From positions 992,001 to 1,056,000 of the forward strand of contig NZ_CP022961.1 in NCBI RefSeq assembly GCF_002285795.1: a DNA stretch of 64,000 nucleotides, in the 5' to 3' direction. Position numbers and translations under genes: made by a program. The stretch's first letter is position 1. Each line of letters starts with the position of its first letter. The notes beneath the pieces were generated by a model. It was given only the letters and a program-made list of their open reading frames with translations. It was not told the DNA's origin and ran no database searches. The DNA is from Plantactinospora sp. KBS50. Lineage in GTDB: Bacteria > Actinomycetota > Actinomycetes > Mycobacteriales > Micromonosporaceae. This document shows positions 62,339 through 64,000 of the stretch, piece by piece.

Positions 62339-62671
62339 GTGGACACCACGCAGCTACTCAAGGGTGTGCTGGATCTCGCGGTCCTGGCCGTGCTTCGCGA
62401 CGAGGACGGCTACGGGTACGACATCCTGCGCCGGTTGCGCGACGCGGGTCTCGACGAGGTCGGCGACGCGTCGGTCTACGGCACCCTGCGCCGGCTGTTC
62501 GCGGCCGGCCTGCTGACCACGTACGTGGTGCCGAGCGAGTCGGGACCGCACCGCAAGTACTACTCGTTGAACAAGGCCGGCCGTGACCAACTCGTCCGGT
62601 CCGGGAAGGTCTGGCGATCCTTCGCCCGCACCTTGGACAGCCTGCTCGACGACGGGGAGATCGCCGCATGA
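62339..62671 (+). CDS. PadR-family transcriptional regulator
   Basis: This 110-residue regulator has the winged helix-turn-helix typical of PadR: QLLKGVLDLAVLAVLRDEDG, then YGYDILRRL, VGDASVYGTLRRLFAAGLL, and the wing SESGPHRKYYSLNKAGRDQL. It lacks the long C-terminal dimerisation helix pair of large PadR proteins (s1/s2-type short form). The start at GTG 62339 follows from the leaderless promoter; an upstream ATG-rich extension is not conserved. It is followed after 31 bases by a HAAS-type membrane protein, the usual partner. Confidence 0.9.
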   Translation: MDTTQLLKGVLDLAVLAVLRDEDGYGYDILRRLRDAGLDEVGDASVYGTLRRLFAAGLLTTYVVPSESGPHRKYYSLNKAGRDQLVRSGKVWRSFARTLDSLLDDGEIAA

Positions 62672-62702
62672 GTGAGACCATGAGCGAGACAAGGGTGCAC
62701 GA

Positions 62703-63773
62703 ATGAGCGTCGTGAGTGGACGGGAGATCACCGAGTACGTGCGCGAGGTGCACGCCGCCCTGGCGGATCTGCCGCCCGAGGTGCGCCGGGATCTGCTGGA
62801 GGACCTGCCGGAGCATCTGGCCGAGGTGGGTGCCGAGGCGCACGGTTCGCTGACCGAGCGGCTGGGACCGCCCGAGGCGTACGCGGCGGAACTGCGCGCG
62901 GCGGCGGGTCTGGCCGGGCCGAACGAGCGGCGCACGCTCGACGACCGGGCGGCTGACCTGGTACGCGCCGGCCGGGTCCGGCTGGCCGCACTGGACGTGG
63001 CCACCGGTCCGCTGCTCGGGTACGCCCGGACCAGCGAGTTCCTCCGGTTGCTCCGGCCGGCCTGGTGGGTGCTGCGCGGTTACCTGGCGGTGCTGGCGTT
63101 GGCGCTGCTCGGCGCGGGTCAGGTCGGCGTGGTGCCCCGGATCGGCGGCAGTTCGTTGGCGGCCCTTCCCCTGCTGGTGCTGGCGGTGCTGGGTTCGATC
63201 TGGCTGGGCCGGCGGGGTGAGACGCTGCCGCGCAACCCGCGGCGGGTGATGACCGCGGCCGGGGTGCTGGTCACGCTGATCGGCATGGCCGCGTTGCTCG
63301 GGGCCGACTCGCGGGCCAGTTCTGAGGGGTACTACGCGCCCTCGTACAGCGACAACCCGTACGGCACCGTGCAGGATGTCTTCATCTACGACCGGGACGG
63401 CCGGCTGGTGGACGGGGCGCGGCTGTTCGACCAGGACGGCCGGCCGATCGAACTCGGCTACCGCCTCCAGGGATCCTGCCCGGGTGAGTCCGGGGACGGC
63501 AACGGCTCCGGAGACGGCAACGGCGTGGACGAGACGGCTGCGCGGTACACGTACGTCTACCCGTTCTGCCGGGAACGGGCGCCGTTCCGCGGGCTCGGCG
63601 GCGATCCGACGACGACCCCCGACCGGGCTCCTTCGCCGACCCCCGAGCGGACCGCGCCGACCGCGACTGCGCCGCCCTCCGCCACCCCGTCGAACGCGGA
63701 GGCGCCGCCGCCGTCGGACGCGGAGCCCCCGACGCCGTCGGGCGGCGCGTCTCCCGAGGTCACCTCCTCCTGA
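62703..63773 (+). CDS. HAAS (DUF1700-like) domain membrane protein
   Basis: This is a 356-residue protein. The N-terminal 60 residues are the HAAS signalling domain (REVHAALADLPPEVRRDLLED, then LPEHLAE). A linker and three to four membrane helices follow (VLRGYLAVLALALLGAGQVG and LPLLVLAVLGSIWLG). An extracytoplasmic region of about 150 residues carries SYSDNPYGTVQDVFIYDRDG and a Cys pair (GSCPGES and PFCRERAP). A Thr/Pro/Ser-rich tail completes it. PadR-HAAS pairs respond to membrane or envelope stress; the signal is unknown. The ATG at 62703 has AAGGG upstream. Confidence 0.85.
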   Translation: MSVVSGREITEYVREVHAALADLPPEVRRDLLEDLPEHLAEVGAEAHGSLTERLGPPEAYAAELRAAAGLAGPNERRTLDDRAADLVRAGRVRLAALDVATGPLLGYARTSEFLRLLRPAWWVLRGYLAVLALALLGAGQVGVVPRIGGSSLAALPLLVLAVLGSIWLGRRGETLPRNPRRVMTAAGVLVTLIGMAALLGADSRASSEGYYAPSYSDNPYGTVQDVFIYDRDGRLVDGARLFDQDGRPIELGYRLQGSCPGESGDGNGSGDGNGVDETAARYTYVYPFCRERAPFRGLGGDPTTTPDRAPSPTPERTAPTATAPPSATPSNAEAPPPSDAEPPTPSGGASPEVTSS

Positions 63774-63864
63774 CCGTCCGGTGTCGGCGACGGAACAGGG
63801 AGGTGTATCCCACGTTCGCCGCGCCTTCCCCGGGCCGCCGCGGCATGGCACGCTACCCGCACCA

Positions 63865-63939
63865 GGGCGTGTCTCATGGATCTCCGCGGAGCGAGGCGGC
63901 CCCGCCGCGGTGCGCTGCCCAAAACCATGAGACAGGCCC
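63865..63939. mobile_element. 75-bp MITE-like element
   Basis: The terminal inverted repeats GGGCGTGTCTCATGG (63865-63879) and CCATGAGACAGGCCC (63925-63939) match at 14 of 15 bases. The 45-base interior has no coding capacity. The end sequence begins GGGCGTG, like the element at 9503-9671. IS5-family ends of this kind are frequent in actinomycetes (from memory). No clear target duplication was found; CAG occurs at both flanks. The last 61 bases of the window show nothing further. Confidence 0.55.
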
Positions 63940-64000
63940 AGCAGGATGCCTCTGATGTCCGGTCGATGCACGTCGCCCGGATGGACTGTGCGACCAGCCA

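Overview
This 64 kb window is chromosomal DNA of a high-GC actinobacterium, most likely Micromonosporaceae (Micromonospora-like). The evidence is strong G/C bias at third codon positions, many GTG starts, several leaderless starts behind TANNNT boxes, abundant long perfect GC hairpins, a DUF559 protein and a SAM-dependent methyltransferase of the DUF574 family. From memory, two blocks keep the gene order of Mycobacterium tuberculosis: chorismate mutase, UvrD/PcrA helicase, M23 peptidase, sucCD, PerM-like protein, purN, purH (Rv0948c-Rv0957), and mfd, mazG, lipoprotein, eno, DivIC/FtsB, DUF501, ppx (Rv1020-Rv1026). No rRNA, tRNA, CRISPR or prophage was recognised.

Layout. 1-4.3 kb: end of a peptide ABC operon (solute-binding protein tail, two permeases, two ATPases, + strand). 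4.4-6.9 kb: chorismate mutase behind a Phe/Tyr attenuator-like leader, and a secreted 5'-nucleotidase, both on the - strand. 7-14.4 kb: PcrA helicase, a 161-bp MITE-like element, an alpha/beta hydrolase, a methyltransferase with foreign-looking codon use, two M23 peptidases and a stand-alone B12-binding protein. 14.9-22.4 kb: sucCD, two DUF4190-like membrane proteins, a PerM-like protein and purNH. 22.4-23.6 kb: a DUF559 endonuclease-like gene between two identical 59-bp palindromic repeats. 23.6-29.4 kb: a second complete peptide ABC operon on the - strand, an inverted paralogue of the first. 29.7-33 kb: folD, mdh, icd. 33.2-36.8 kb: galT with a DeoR regulator, and an APS kinase fused to a degenerate ATP-sulfurylase-like domain. 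37-40.5 kb: a two-ATPase, two-permease ABC exporter operon. 40.6-48.1 kb: AI-2E family protein, ppc, a YhgE-like membrane protein, an S66 peptidase and an Rpn-like nuclease. 48.3-60.6 kb: the mfd-mazG-eno-ppx block with an argA-type acetyltransferase. 60.8-64 kb: DUF402, DUF574, a PadR/HAAS pair and a 75-bp MITE-like element.

Function. The window is rich in central carbon metabolism (sucCD, mdh, icd, ppc, eno), one-carbon and purine synthesis (folD, purN, purH), DNA repair (pcrA, mfd, mazG), peptide uptake and wall hydrolysis. Five genes (galT, an ABC permease, mfd, a lipoprotein, the DUF574 methyltransferase) each appear frameshifted. Each would be restored by adding one base to a G/C run, which points to sequence errors more than to gene decay. 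The most interesting biology is the FFYY leader peptide with alternative hairpins upstream of chorismate mutase, followed by the DUF559 gene bracketed by identical palindromes.
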